In this document: piece after piece, positions 1 to 12,079 of the stretch
How positions within the stretch are numbered: the stretch's first letter is position 1
Layout of the letters: every line of letters starts with the position of its first letter
Assembly (NCBI GenBank): GCA_027382625.1
Contig: JAJKFJ010021860.1
Coordinates: forward strand, 1-64,000
Length of the DNA stretch: 64,000 bases
Direction of reading: 5' to 3'
Source: Tetmemena sp. SeJ-2015
Taxonomy: Eukaryota; Ciliophora; Spirotrichea; Sporadotrichida; Oxytrichidae
The notes under the pieces: model-generated
What the model was told of the DNA's origin: nothing
Database searches by the model: none
Seen by the model: only the letters and a program-made list of their open reading frames with translations
Made by a program: the position numbers and the translations under genes

Positions 1-480
1 TCCTATCGAACACCCTTTTCTTATTTGTAAAGCGAGCTTCGCTCACGCAAGATAGCTAGAAAGTAAGATTGACTGCGTCCTAACTTTACAGAGAGAATCT
101 AGTCTCAGCAGTGGCCGAGGTGTTTCTAGAGAATGACTGCAAGCGATGTCAGCAAGCTGTGGGTGCTCAGTATAAAGAAATGGCTCTAAACAATCAGGTT
201 GGGCTTCGTTTGAACAGTGGCCAGCATGAAAATCAGAGCCCCAGAGTTTTGAAATTAAGTGCACTAATTTGCATTTGTCATCGTCCGCATTCTAGTAGCA
301 ACCTATTCAAATATTTATCGCACGGTCGTATTTTTAGCTGCAGCAGTATAATTCTACCAGCCGAGTCTAATTTTATCCCGCCAAGGTCAAATCAGGAGTA
401 GAGTAAGCAGATTCGGGTCGATCTGAGTCCAATTATTCTGGCACGGGTCTAATATTATCCTGCATATAGGAGAAGACTTT
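1..480 (+). CDS. Partial coding island, unrecognised
   Basis: With TAA/TAG read as Gln, one forward frame is open from near the left edge to beyond position 480. Its GC content is clearly higher than the AT-rich DNA that follows. The best coding-like part is about 50-280 and includes a motif ENDCKRCQQAVGAQYKE. No start codon or family is recognisable and the left part lies outside the window. It could be one MDS of a gene whose other segments are elsewhere. Confidence is low to moderate that it is coding; no function is assigned. Confidence 0.4.
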
Positions 481-1885
481 AAGTGTCTGAGCTTGAATTA
501 ATTTCTCCAATTTTGACTTCACCCTTGATTCTTACAATATATTGGATATTTAACTTATAAATTGATTAAAAATATTTTTAGAGGTTGAAGAATCTCAAAT
601 TTACAAAACATAGCACAATAGGTGCAGCTTAAAATTTGAGAACTTATATTGTTGACACTCTTTTTTAATATTTCATATTTTAAAACCAAAAAGAAAAAAT
701 TATAAGAAGTGTTAATCAATCATAGTAGATGAGGAAAGATAAAAGAGATTATTTTTAATCAACTTATTATAATTTTGACGATTGAATGAGAAAATTTTAT
801 TCATTCATAGAAAACCATTCATAATTTAAAAGTTTTTTTCTTCATTTATTGCGTTGTAAAAATTCAAATATATATTCACTAATTATGAGAGCTTAAAATA
901 AGTGTTTAATCCAATTCTAAATTCATTTCTCAATATATTAATAGTTTGTGATTATTAATTTACAGTATTTAAATGCATTTTTAAAAAAAAATTATTTAAT
1001 TTCTATTTAATAATTTGGATCGAATTAAAATAATTTTCAAATGTTTTAATGAATAAATTTTTCAAAATATAAAAATATAATTATTTATGATTTCACTTAA
1101 TTAATCTTCTCAAATTTACCAGAGTTCATAGTTTTTAATTTGATACTTTGTGCTTGATTATTTTCCGCATTAATTTTTCAATTTTTAAATTAGATTAAAT
1201 TTGTTTTACTTTGCTATGCTAAATCCAAAGGTAAAAAAGATAAATAAATATTATTTTCTTATTAAACTCTTTCTAATAAGGACTCAATAAAATTAAGAAC
1301 TAATTTTTTCAAAAAATAAATACTAAAATTAGTAGTGGCATATTTAGATTTGATAAATAAAAAAAATAGATAGATAACAAAATGTAAAAGTTAAAGAAAA
1401 GCACTGCTTAGAGCTCTGCTATAATTTTAAGATGAATTTAAGCAAATTAAAATTTTAATTGAGTAAAAATTAATTAATGTTATCTTACAAAATTAATTTA
1501 TTAAAGATAATCTTTTTAATCATTGAAATAGGTATAAATTGTTGGTTAATTACCAAGCAGAGTAAATTTTTTTCCTTTAGATTGATTGAATTAAAATATA
1601 AAATATTGAATTTGTATTTCATATTCTCCAAATTCACTTTCGTTGTTAATAATTTCACAGTATTGTAGTTGCATCTTTGATATTATTTTAATATTTTACT
1701 TTAAGATTTCTTTCAACTTATGTAAAACAAAAACCTAGAGTATAATTGCTGTGTAGAAATTAAATTGTAAGGAAATAAGGAAACTCATCATAATTTAAAT
1801 AATGAAAATTTGAAAAAAGAAATTTTTAAAAATTTTTTACTTAAAAATTCCCTTCTTTTTGAAGAAATTATTATTTGTTTGAGCT
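481..1885. other. AT-rich germline DNA, no gene seen
   Basis: Very AT-rich sequence with homopolymer runs. The short ORF at 1477-1668 is low-complexity Ile/Leu/Phe/Lys and looks like chance in AT-rich DNA. I see no RNA gene, telomeric repeat or coding island here. Confidence 0.5.
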
Positions 1886-2534
1886 GGCCTTTTTTGTTCC
1901 CATTTTCAAAATATAAAGAAATCATATTAATCTATTCCAAAGTTACAATTTTTAGTTAATTCAATAAATCTATTCTCGATTTATTTTTGAAATTATCATA
2001 AATTTTTAGAATGGATAAAATTTTATCTTAAACGGGTTTAAAAATATTTTTTTTTTTGCAAATAAGTATAATTTTAAGATAAGCCAAAAGGAATAATTTA
2101 AAAAGAATCAATTATTTATAAAAAATAAAGTTAAATTAAATTCATTTCTTTTAAATCTTGAAAGTTAAAAAATTTAAAAATTTAATTTAAACTTATTAAT
2201 AATCATTATAAGTATAAAATTAAAATTAAATTTTGATTTAAATTGCATTAAAAGTTCTTAGTAAGAATTTTCAAATAAAAAGATATGAGAATTTTTTTTA
2301 AATTTAAATGGTATATCAATTTTAAGTATTGAATTATTTTAATTATAAGATTCTTATTTCAAATTATTTTTTTAGAAAATTCTGAATTTCTTCGTTTAAT
2401 ATTAAAATGGGTGAAATAGGATAAGCATTTTGAATTTGAATTTCGGACTAAAAAATTGTAACTTTGGCTGATTTAGGCTAGATCCCCGATTTTTCTTATT
2501 TTCATGAAAAAGTGGATGACGAGGAAAGGCCCCC
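1886..2534. mobile_element. Decayed inverted-repeat element, same family as 48564-49185
   Basis: The right end (about 2425-2534) matches the terminal repeat of the intact element: a Phe-like AT stretch, then AAGTGGATGACGAGGAAAGG, then seven C. A degraded inverted copy of the same end lies at about 1886-1965. It begins GGCCTTTTTTG and shares a 19-base block, CCAAAGTTACAATTTTTAG, with the complement of the right end. The interior has no ORF. The flanks do not give a clean target duplication, so this is probably an old copy. Confidence 0.65.
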
Positions 2535-3465
2535 CCGATAGCATTTTTAAGTACAAATAATTAAACTTATCACAAAGCAAAAAATTATTATTTGATTTGA
2601 GAAGACTCCCTTGCAGTAGAAAAAAAAATTCCAATAGTTTATGTTTCAAGTTAATCTTTATTATAAATTTTGATGGTCATTAAGCAAAATAAATATTTTT
2701 ATGTCCTATATATGTATTATTTTATGTTCTTAAAGATAATAAAATATAATCTTCGTTAGATCTTAATGCTATAAGATTTTAATTATAATTAAACTCAAAA
2801 TCACCATAGTAAAAACGTTTTAAATATAAAAAGAAGAAATAATTTATTTAAAGAATGGCTATAATTAAAAATTCATAAGCATTTAAAGCAAATACCCTTT
2901 AAAAATTGCTCTTACTTCTTAATTTTTATTAGAGAGAAAGCATTTCTTTATAGAATCTATGATGAATAAAGTTAAATAAGATAAATGAGATTAGGAAATT
3001 TCTATTTCTAAAATTTATTCTTCCAAATCTCTATTTTGAAATGAGCTTAACTATTGGAACTTTAATATAAACTTAAACGCTCATCTTTTTAAAGAAAGCA
3101 ACTGATATGCCTCTTCAAGAGCTCTCCTCAGAAGAGGTATCTATTTCAAATGTAAATTTAAGCTAAAAATAATCTTGGCTTTCCTTTCTCTGAGTGGATT
3201 TAATTTTCTAGTCTTCAACTGCTACTTCATTTTACTTTGCACTATGTTTTTTCTAATACACTTCTTGCTTTTTCTGCTACTTTTCTTTATTTTTCTGTGG
3301 CTTTTTATTCTCTTTTTTTAATAATATTTTTTAAAATATATTTAAATTGATATGTAGAAAAGCATAATATATTATGTAAATAGATTATCTAATTAGCTTA
3401 AGCATCTTTATAGCATTTTATATATGTAATAAACATGTAAATTGTTTAAATTTAAAAATTAAAAA
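2535..3465. other. AT-rich germline DNA, no gene seen
   Basis: AT-rich with no coding frame that I can support on either strand. Confidence 0.4.
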
Positions 3466-3690
3466 GTTGAATCTTTGATTTTCTAACTGGAAGACTTGGA
3501 AGTTGGTGCAGAAGGGGGTGAAACATGGCTTTTGTTAGTTTTGGCCTTGAGCTCACTCTAGTCAAATGAATTTTTTTTAAAAAGAGAAAAAAATAATCGC
3601 ATAAATTATTATGAATTTGCTTCTGCAGGGTCATCACACAGTTCATCGAAAAGCCTCTTGCTAAGATATTCAAAGTAATAAACACTTATA
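3466..3690 (-). CDS. Small coding island (two MDS pieces), unrecognised
   Basis: Read on the minus strand, two GC-richer blocks flank an AT-rich insert bounded by an 8 bp direct repeat. With the insert removed, the frame runs on from a DELCDDPAEANS stretch into a Lys/Ser/Pro-rich segment. No family is recognised and neither end of the gene is visible; the island sits alone in several kb of AT-rich DNA. The other segments of this gene must lie elsewhere if it is functional. Confidence 0.5.
3566..3618 (-). other. IES, 8 bp pointer ATGAATTT
   Basis: Direct repeats ATGAATTT at 3566-3573 and 3611-3618 bound an A/T-only style insert of 37 bp. Removing one repeat unit (45 bp) joins the two halves of the surrounding minus-strand frame. 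Confidence 0.65.
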
Positions 3691-6650
3691 TCATATCTAT
3701 AAACTTATATTACTCCTTGTCGTCTAATACAAGAGTAAGTGATCTCGATAGATGATATTATTAGAATTTAATTAATTCTTAATTATCTTTTAATCAATTT
3801 ATTTTCGAAGATATTTATTATCATTCATCATTATGGTAATAGAATATTTTAAATTGTCTTCTCCTAAAACTTTTTAAAAAATATTTTTAAATTTCTGCTT
3901 CATTCATTTTCTGTCCTTTTTTAATAAAGATATTTCCCTTTAACATGAATTAAATTGTATTTGTTATATAGTTAAGTGAGTATTCAAGTGTTTAATTTGA
4001 GGTTTTCTCAGAAAGATGGAACTCAGGACTGGAGTTAAGTTCTTCAATCAGGCTCTTACTTTTCAATTAAAAATAATAATTATCAAGGGCCTGTTCGGGA
4101 TATTCAATATAAAATGTAATAAATGCTTATAAGATTACTAAGTGCTTTGAAAAATGTAATAAGTATTGATGACCCTTGGAGAGTAGAATTTAAAAAATGA
4201 TTTATAATTTTGAATACTCTTCATTACTCTTTACTCTTAGAGGGATCTGAGGACAGGCAATATATCCAGCTGACTCTATATCATTTCCCCTGCATTTTTA
4301 TTGCTCGATTTAATTTATAATTTAAAAGTAAGAGAATTAAAGCAGCTTTTATTCCAAATAAGATACAAAGAAAGGAAGCAAAGAAATTTTTAACAGTATA
4401 AATTAATTAATTTATTTTAAACTTAAGTCAACTCTTTTTTTGAATATAAAATGTAATGAAATTTAAATTCATTATAAAACTAGTAATCTCAAAAGGAGAA
4501 ACTGATTATATTTAGATTATATATAATGTATGTTATTGAAATCAAATTTGAATAATTCATTGTTTATATCTATTAATTTAGGGTTTTTTATTCTTTTCAC
4601 AATATGCAGTGTAATATACTCCTCAGTTAACTTAATACCAAATACTGATCTAATTATACGAGGGATGCTAATTGCGAATTAAGCTTTTGCATATTATAGG
4701 TTCGGCTTTATTAAATTAAAATTCTATATTTTAATTCTTTACCCTCTCAGAAATTTATTATGCTTAACTTTCCTTTATATTTAATTAAAATAACTGCAAA
4801 AATGCTCTCAAATTTGTTTTTCGTAGAAGATCCTTCTTTAATTTCCTTAGAGTCTGACTTTTTGACTTTATTTTTAAAGGATTTGGTAAAGGCCTAAGCT
4901 TTGCTCTTGATATCTGAAAGCTTCTTTATTTAAGAGGTCGTCTTTATAACAGGAGAGAATCCAACTTTTCCTTAATTTAATTAAACTTAAAAATGAAATA
5001 ATTATTCCTTTCAAGTTCTTGGGTGATTTTTCAAACCGCTTCAAAATACTATAGTTTATAGTTTAATTAAATTGATGACTGATTATAAATAAAAATGTAG
5101 AATTGCAATTTAGTGGCAGTTTAATTCACAAACTCGTACCTCTGAACGGTAATTATTTTATAGATTTGAAAATTTAATTGACTTTCTTCTTTAATAATCT
5201 CTTAAAAATCTCTCTTCAGATATGATTTGGACAATTAAATGAATTATTGCTATCTTTGAGTTCAAGGATATAAAGTTCTTTGAATTTAATGCATGGTTTT
5301 ATTCTTCCAATTGAATATACTTGAAGAGTCAATTATTTGATCCATTAAATTTAATTACTAATTTAATTCTCTTTTTTTTATAAAATTTGAACCTATATTA
5401 TATATTTAAGTTTTATATTTAAAGTTTTTAATTCTGTTGTAATTATTTGGCCCTCTTTCAAATACGCATTAATTGTTTTCCTGATCACCTGAACACTGTC
5501 CAGATAGAAAATTTTTGGAGTGAAGAAATGGAAAGATATTGTTGTAAATTATAATTAAATTTTCAAAATGATTCTAGGTTTTAAGTACATAAATGGACAG
5601 ACCAATACATTTAGTGTAAACCATTCTTTTAGAATATCAATTTTTATAGATGAGCAGAGATAGTCCCAAGCATCGAATAAACCACACTATAAAACTTAAT
5701 AAAAACCTTCTCTCATAGCTGTTTCAAGAGTTTGAGTCAGTGGGGTATGTGGGAGTTCTCAACTCAACTCCAGCAAGATATATTGTTCCCCATTAAGAAC
5801 TACTTTAAGAAGTTAGCACCCAATGGATCCAGTCTTTCACAGTCTAGAGTTCAATTCTGAGCAAATTAGCGCGAAAGAGATTGCTGCTTAAATCTGATCT
5901 TCATTTCATGTTGCCAGTTAGTTCCCCCATTCTGTTCTTTAATCTCCTCTAATAATCGAGACTGGAGCCTTTCTTTGCTAACATAGTAGCAGGAAAGAGA
6001 AAAGGCAGAACAGAATTGGAAAATGGAAATTTTGATGAGGATGGAGCAAATACAAATGCTATGTTAGACTGAAGAATTTGTAAAAAGCACGTAAGAGATA
6101 TATTAATGGTTATCTTAGGTTATTTTTAGTAGTGAGTTAAGATTTATGTATAAGCCAAAATATCTTTCCATTTTTTCTCTTAAAAAACTTTCAATCTGGG
6201 CGTGGTGAGGTCTCCAGGAAAACAATTTATGCCTAATTTAAAAGAGGGCTAATTCATTACAACCAAATTTAAAATTAAAATATAAAACTTAAATTAATAA
6301 TATTATCCGAAATCTTGGCTTATTACGGATTTTTTTATCCCTTATGCTGCTAATATATAGTACAATAATATTTGATAAATATAAATTGTATGCTAATAGT
6401 CTGAGATAGGAGAAGAATCTAACTCTTCTTAATCGCTGCCTCCTTCAAACATCTAGCTCTTAAACATATCTTTGAAGAGTTAGTTAATTATATTGAACGA
6501 TTAAAATATTTACTAGCATCTCGCTAGCTCTATTTATTTCTATCTCCCTAGCTAAAATTATAACCTATTACTTTCAATATTTCTAATTATAGCTAGGCCT
6601 CCTTTTTTAAATTTTGAACATCTTATTAATTAGCGATTGTGCAAAGAGAT
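3691..6650. other. AT-rich germline DNA with one ambiguous coding island (about 5700-6100)
   Basis: Mostly AT-rich. Around 5700-6100 the base composition rises and frames are open on both strands. The forward reading at 5716-5855 is Phe/Lys/Gln-rich and ends at TGA, followed by a charged coiled-coil-like reading at 5975-6110. A minus reading of the same block is also plausible. I cannot choose a strand. The rest shows no gene. Confidence 0.35.
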
Positions 6651-6689
6651 ATTAGAATGTTTAAGAATAATTATATTAAGAGGTGCTTT

Positions 6690-8722
6690 TGAAACTTTAA
6701 GATGAAGATCTTTGCGATGAGAGTGAAGACAGCTGAAATACCTCCCGTAGAACTCAATTGGTCCATGAGACTTCTTGCTGTTCAATACACATTATTTATA
6801 AGCGATTTTAAAACATATTTAAAGTTCTCGTGGTGTAATCTTTTTAGAAAGATCTCTAAATAAGAACTGCAGCCCAAGGTTAAACTGAATAGAGACCTTC
6901 TTCATGAACATTTAAATATCTATAATTCAGCCCTTCAGTGATCGACAGATATTTATACTCCTTATTATCTAACATAGGCCTATTCAAAATATTAATTTTC
7001 CTTTATTTTCAGCTATCAAAAACTTAAAAACATTAAGAAATAAACATTTTAATTTCAATAACTTAATATGATAATGCTAATAGTTTGCTTTTATGAGAGT
7101 TATATTAAATTAGAAATTTGTTTAACTTGATACATTTAAAGAGGATGAATGAGATTTTTCGAGTGTTGCTGTATTATCGAATTTAATTTCTTGATACTGT
7201 ATAAAATCAAATATTTTACACGCACATATATTCATATAGTAGTCATGTAAAAATCATACCTTAAAAATGAGCTCTTTTTAAATTTAAAGTTATAAGATAG
7301 TGAAATTAATTATTTGTTATAAATCCCTTTTTTCAATTCGAAAATTAAAATTGCATGTCTTTAGGCCCAAACCAAGAATCCCTTGTATTCAAAACACTCT
7401 CCTGAATGAGATAGGATTGCGTGAATCTATTAAATTAAAGCAAATTTAACTATAAACAAAATCCTTGATCATATTGCAGCATTAGGTACTATATATCATA
7501 GAGATTCTTAACTGGGGAGTTCTAGAACTCAAAAGCGTCGAAGTATTGAGTCATAATCAGCACTTCTAAAATTATTTCATTAAAACTATTTTTTAATAGA
7601 ATTGTTTGATCCCAAAACATCTTCACAATCAAAACCTATAAGCACATTATATATTCTAGTCAATATTTACTCCATAATTAGCACAGTGTGTGTAAAATGA
7701 AACAATACTATTTATTTATACGTATTTTAAAGCTATATATGCTAGAGATCAATTTTATTATAAAGGCCTTTAATATTTTTTTTAAGTTTTTAATGTTCTA
7801 AGGATAGCAGTTGCCAGTTTCTTCACCAGTCTCCTCGTCTGTATAATTTAAGTCATATTAAAAATACTAATTTTAGCAAGGGAAGAAGTTAAGAGACACT
7901 TATCCTGTGTAGCCTTATTGATTTCCATAGATGTCGAATTCTAGCCTCTCAGGGCAAAGAAAATTTTGTATTTTTAGCTTGTCGTAGTTCTTTACTTTTA
8001 GAATTAAAGTGAGAAAATATAATATGCTGTTCTCTTTGTCTCCTGAAAATCTTGACTCATCACAGGGTACCATTTCTCTGTAACGAGTATCTGGCTCATA
8101 GTACCCAGTTGTCTCATTCAAAAATATTTTTAAATTGTTTAATTTATTAATTTAAATCCTAAATAGCAATTTATAATTTTTAAATTAAAAGCAATATTTG
8201 TAAAGAGGAATTTTTAATTTGATTGGTCCATTTGTAAGTCAAGAGATATCTAAACAATCTGGTATAATCAATAGGATAGTCATCAGGGATAAGCTGCGAG
8301 GCGTCAAATCTGAAAGCTATGTCAAAGTTATTTAAGTCCAAGTGGACTTTGGAAGTGGTGGTGTATCGGTCCTCAAATAACGTCTTTCAATAATTTCAAT
8401 TACTGAAATGTGATTTTCAGTATAGTATATATTATTTATCTTTCTAACGATAGAACTTTCTTTATAGTAGACATCGGTCAAGCCGTAGATTATTAATAGA
8501 CACTCTTATTCCTAATTTAAGATAAAGAACATCATAACTTTGCTAAATTAAATATGGCGAAATATTTTGAAGGAACATAGCTAGTAAGACTCTTGTGATA
8601 ATAGTGTAAATACCTCCAAGCAGTGTCTAATAGCTGTCTTTGCTTTTGTAATTGAACTAAATGGGTGCACCATATATATCTGCGGACCTCACAAGTCTCT
8701 TTACCTTCTTTCCAAAGCTCAT
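6690..8722 (-). CDS. Ciliate multi-pass membrane protein, fragmented by IESs
   Basis: Starting at the ATG complementary to 8720-8722, the protein has the opening seen in a large ciliate membrane-protein family: a short basic N-terminus, then DIYGAPIQFNYKSKDSYQT and LLGGIYTIITR, which leads into a first membrane segment. Further coding islands in the same orientation follow: about 8230-8400 (HLDLNNFDIAFRFDASQL), 7915-8121 (a YREMVPCDESRF region with NFLCPE), 7500-7560 (QYFDAFEFQNSPVKN) and 6695-6790 (DQLSSTGGISAVFTLIAKIF, a later membrane segment). The AT-rich stretches between them break the frame and are interpreted as IESs. The C-terminal end was not found. The family call rests on recall of the motif pattern, so the biochemical role is unknown. 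Confidence 0.6.
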
Positions 8723-9865
8723 TCTATACAAGTTACAGATTTTTCTAATATTTATTTATATCAGCAGTAAAAGTAGCTAGTTCAATTAATTAAAACAGCA
8801 CAGCTTTATCTTTATCTCTATTTAAAAGCCAAAACTTTATTTTAAAAGGTTAACACCTGTTTTTAGTAAAATTTAATAGCTAGAGGGCAATATTAAAGCT
8901 AGAATGCCACCTAGGAAAATTATGAAAATTGCAATTATAAAATAAATCTAAGAAACAACTATCCATCATCATTAAGAATAATGATTAATTTTTGAGGAAA
9001 TAAAAATACTCTTAATTTTGAATCTCTTAAAAATTATATCCTTAAATACAATTTGTAGAGATAGAGCTAATTAATCCATAAGCTTAAATTAAAAAATATT
9101 AGGTTGTTCCTAAATTAGAAGACATTTTACTTTTTATTGTAAACTAAGAAGAGCTAATTTTGCGAAAACGCAAGAACTCTTCAGACATTTAAGATAAAAT
9201 TAAATAAACAAAAGTCTTGCAATTTTGATGAGGCTGCTCATTCAGTAGCAAGAATCCGCACAACTGCAATCACATATAGATGCATCACAGAAAGTGCTTT
9301 AGTGTAGTGTCTGCTTAGTTACGCTCTCTTAGAAATACTAGAAATTGCTTTGAAGATCAAATGTTCTATTTTATATTTTTGAATTAGCTATTGAAATCAT
9401 TGAGCTCTTGGTGTGAAATGCAGCTCTACTTGTTAAGAGGTATAAATGATTCAGAGTTGTACTGCTAAAACACTTAATCAATTTTTCAAAATGAGATGAA
9501 GCTTAAAGTTGAAGGAGAAATTTCCATCTTTTATCTGAGTTTATTGCAGTTGAGGGTTTAGCTTTTTAGAAATGGACTTTGTCTTTGCTATTTTTTGCTC
9601 AACTCCCTCTTTGCAAAAATAAAAAATTCTCTTAGAAACTTAATGAACAGTAAATTAAGATGCAGCTAAGTGTGTGTTTGAAGAGCTAGTATTGACGATA
9701 GAACTTTTGTTTGCATATTGAGCACTCATGTTCTCTACAAAAGGTATTAGCACATAATCTTAGAACAAAATTTTAGAAGTCACAATCACGAACAAACATG
9801 GAGAATGACCTATAAAGCAATTAAGATATCCTATATTTATTATGGAGAAGAGGAAACTTACTTAT

Positions 9866-10533
9866 TTTTGAAATGGCGCTTGGCGTGATCGCGCATGTTG
9901 CCTACACTCTTGAAAGTCTTTCCGCATATTTCGCAAGAGAAGGGAGTCTCTCCGCTGTGAATGCGCATGTGCACTTTAAGATTCCCTTTCTTAAAGAAAG
10001 GCTTTTGACAGATGGGGCAGAGCACGCTCTTTTTTAAGAATTAACAGTGATAAAGATAATATTCTTAATATCATCTTGTAGGTGTACTTTCTCTTCTTTT
10101 CTAAGTCTAAGTTGATTAAACTCAATTGAGAGCCATCGATGCTCTACCTGTCGATTGAATGAAAATTAACTCCTTAAGGAAAGAGTTTAAAAATTAAGTC
10201 TTTAAATGAATGAACTGAGAAGATCTTCTTGAAGTTGCTTGAGCAGTTAGTGGAGAGACTGCAATCGCTCAAAATAAATTAATATTTATTGTGTACAAAT
10301 ATCAAGTTAGATCTCACTGCTTGCTTTTGAGAATTTAGGAGAGCTTAGTCGGGGGTCTTGACATCAAGGAGTTTTATTCCTGCTTGAGGTCTACAGATGA
10401 GCAATGGACTGATATGGTAAGCTGACGCAGATGGAAGGGGTGATTCCTTCTCAAGCATTCCAAAAATGTGTGGAATTGGCTCGCTGATAACTGGTTTAAT
10501 AGCAATTGAGCAGACAAGGTGATTAGGAAGCAT
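9866..10533 (-). CDS. C2H2 zinc-finger protein (two MDSs)
   Basis: The upstream segment (10533 to about 10310, minus strand) starts at an ATG and is open with a Pro/Ile-rich sequence (VISEPIPHIFGMLEKES). The downstream segment (10024-9866) encodes two tandem C2H2 fingers: CPICQKPFFKKGNLKVHMRIH, then a GETPF linker, then CEICGKTFKSVGNMRDHAKRH. All zinc ligands (C-x2-C and H-x3-H) are present. A GTG direct repeat joins the segments in frame, giving a smooth NSQKQAV-LCPICQ junction. After the fingers there is a GTAAGT that may start an intron; an in-frame TGA lies at 9786-9788. This fits a DNA-binding transcription factor; the N-terminal start is uncertain. Confidence 0.7.
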
Positions 10534-10539
10534 GGGTTA

Positions 10540-12079
10540 CAGTTTAATTGCAGCATATTTGAATTACATGAAAAATATGAATATATCAAAGTGGAAATTA
10601 TAATTTATAATTTAGTTGGTTCTTGCAGGTTTTTAATTATTAATGATAACTATCATTATTCATTGAATATATTTTAATGACTAAAAGCTAAGGAAGTGAA
10701 TTCTTTCTACACTTGAATTTACTTATGGAATTTAATTTTTATACTTTTTAAATGGCTTTACGAAAATATTTATGACAAATAACTCTTAAATAATTATAAG
10801 CTTAAGTGAAATAAATAATTTAAGTTATCTCTTAAAAAGTGAATTTGCCATGAATTTTTAATTTTACATTGTATAATCTAAAATTGATTTATTTCTTGTA
10901 TATTACTCTGAGTATTGTGTTAGCTTTTAGCCAATCAAATTAATTCTTCTATCAATTAACCAATTAATTCATTAACTCATTTTTCTAAATTAAGTAAAAC
11001 TATTAAACTATCTTCATAAAATAATATGTTAAAATATTCCATTTACATAGAATTAATTGACTAAGTGTTTTTAATTTTCTATTTTCACTAAGTGGTTTGA
11101 TAAGATACTGCTACTATTCTGGGTCTTTTGCCCACTACCTTCCAAAAATGTATATTCTAAGGTAGGATGTTCTAATTTTTAACAAAGAGGCAATTCTTTG
11201 AAGATGTTAAGTACGCTAAGAAGGCTAAAAATCTCATAGTCCAGCACATGATTATTGCAGCTTATTGTGCTTTCAGTGCCTCAAAGCTGCTATACAATCT
11301 AAAGCTTAGCAAAAGTATATATAATCTTCTAATAACCTCAAAAATAAATTAGATAATAATATTCAACCAAATAAGCAATCAATTTTTATAAAATAGTGTG
11401 GTTAAAAAGTAAAATAATCTAAGAAATGAAAAATTTGATATAATTGATAAAAAATGTATTATCTGGATTTAATTTTAATACAGAATATGAAAATAAATAT
11501 CAATTCTAACTATAATATAGCAGATAGCAACTTAAAATAATTATAATTTAATTAAATTGCCATAAACTAAATTTCGCAAAATATTTCTTCAGTTATATAT
11601 TCTTCTCTTTCCTTATATATTTTAATTTTCTCTTTTAATAACAAATCATAAATGCAGCATTTAAAAGTATGTCTATTAAAGTAATTAAATTCTAAAAAAG
11701 AGTTATTTGAATGATAGTAATCAGGATGTTATATAATAAATTGAGGCTTATTATATGTCAAGTTATAATCAAATATCTTCATCATACAGACTTTATTTCT
11801 AATTTAGGCTACATAATTATCTCCTATTTATTACTTACATAAATATAAATCATAAAAATCTCTCAAATCATTAAATTCAACATTTAATTATTATAGCACT
11901 TTATTAAGGCATTATCAAATTAAGTATAAACCTAAATATTTCCAACTATTGGACTTAAGAAATCTCTAATTATTGCTCCACCTTGGTTACCAATTATCTA
12001 GTTTCTCTGAATTCTAAAAAATTTACTTTAACTTTTAGTATCCTTCCTTTTAGCAATAACATTTTGAGGATTTATCAGA
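10540..12079. other. AT-rich intergenic DNA
   Basis: AT-rich spacer with no supported coding frame or RNA gene. Confidence 0.5.

Noticed and set aside
43..264. Minus-strand 73-codon ORF at the left edge
   Set aside because: The forward frame through the same DNA is longer under the ciliate code and more coding-like; the minus ORF has no recognisable motif.
100..300. Possible tRNA-like GC-rich segment
   Set aside because: No TTCGA-type loop or acceptor stem pairing could be found; the segment reads better as protein coding.
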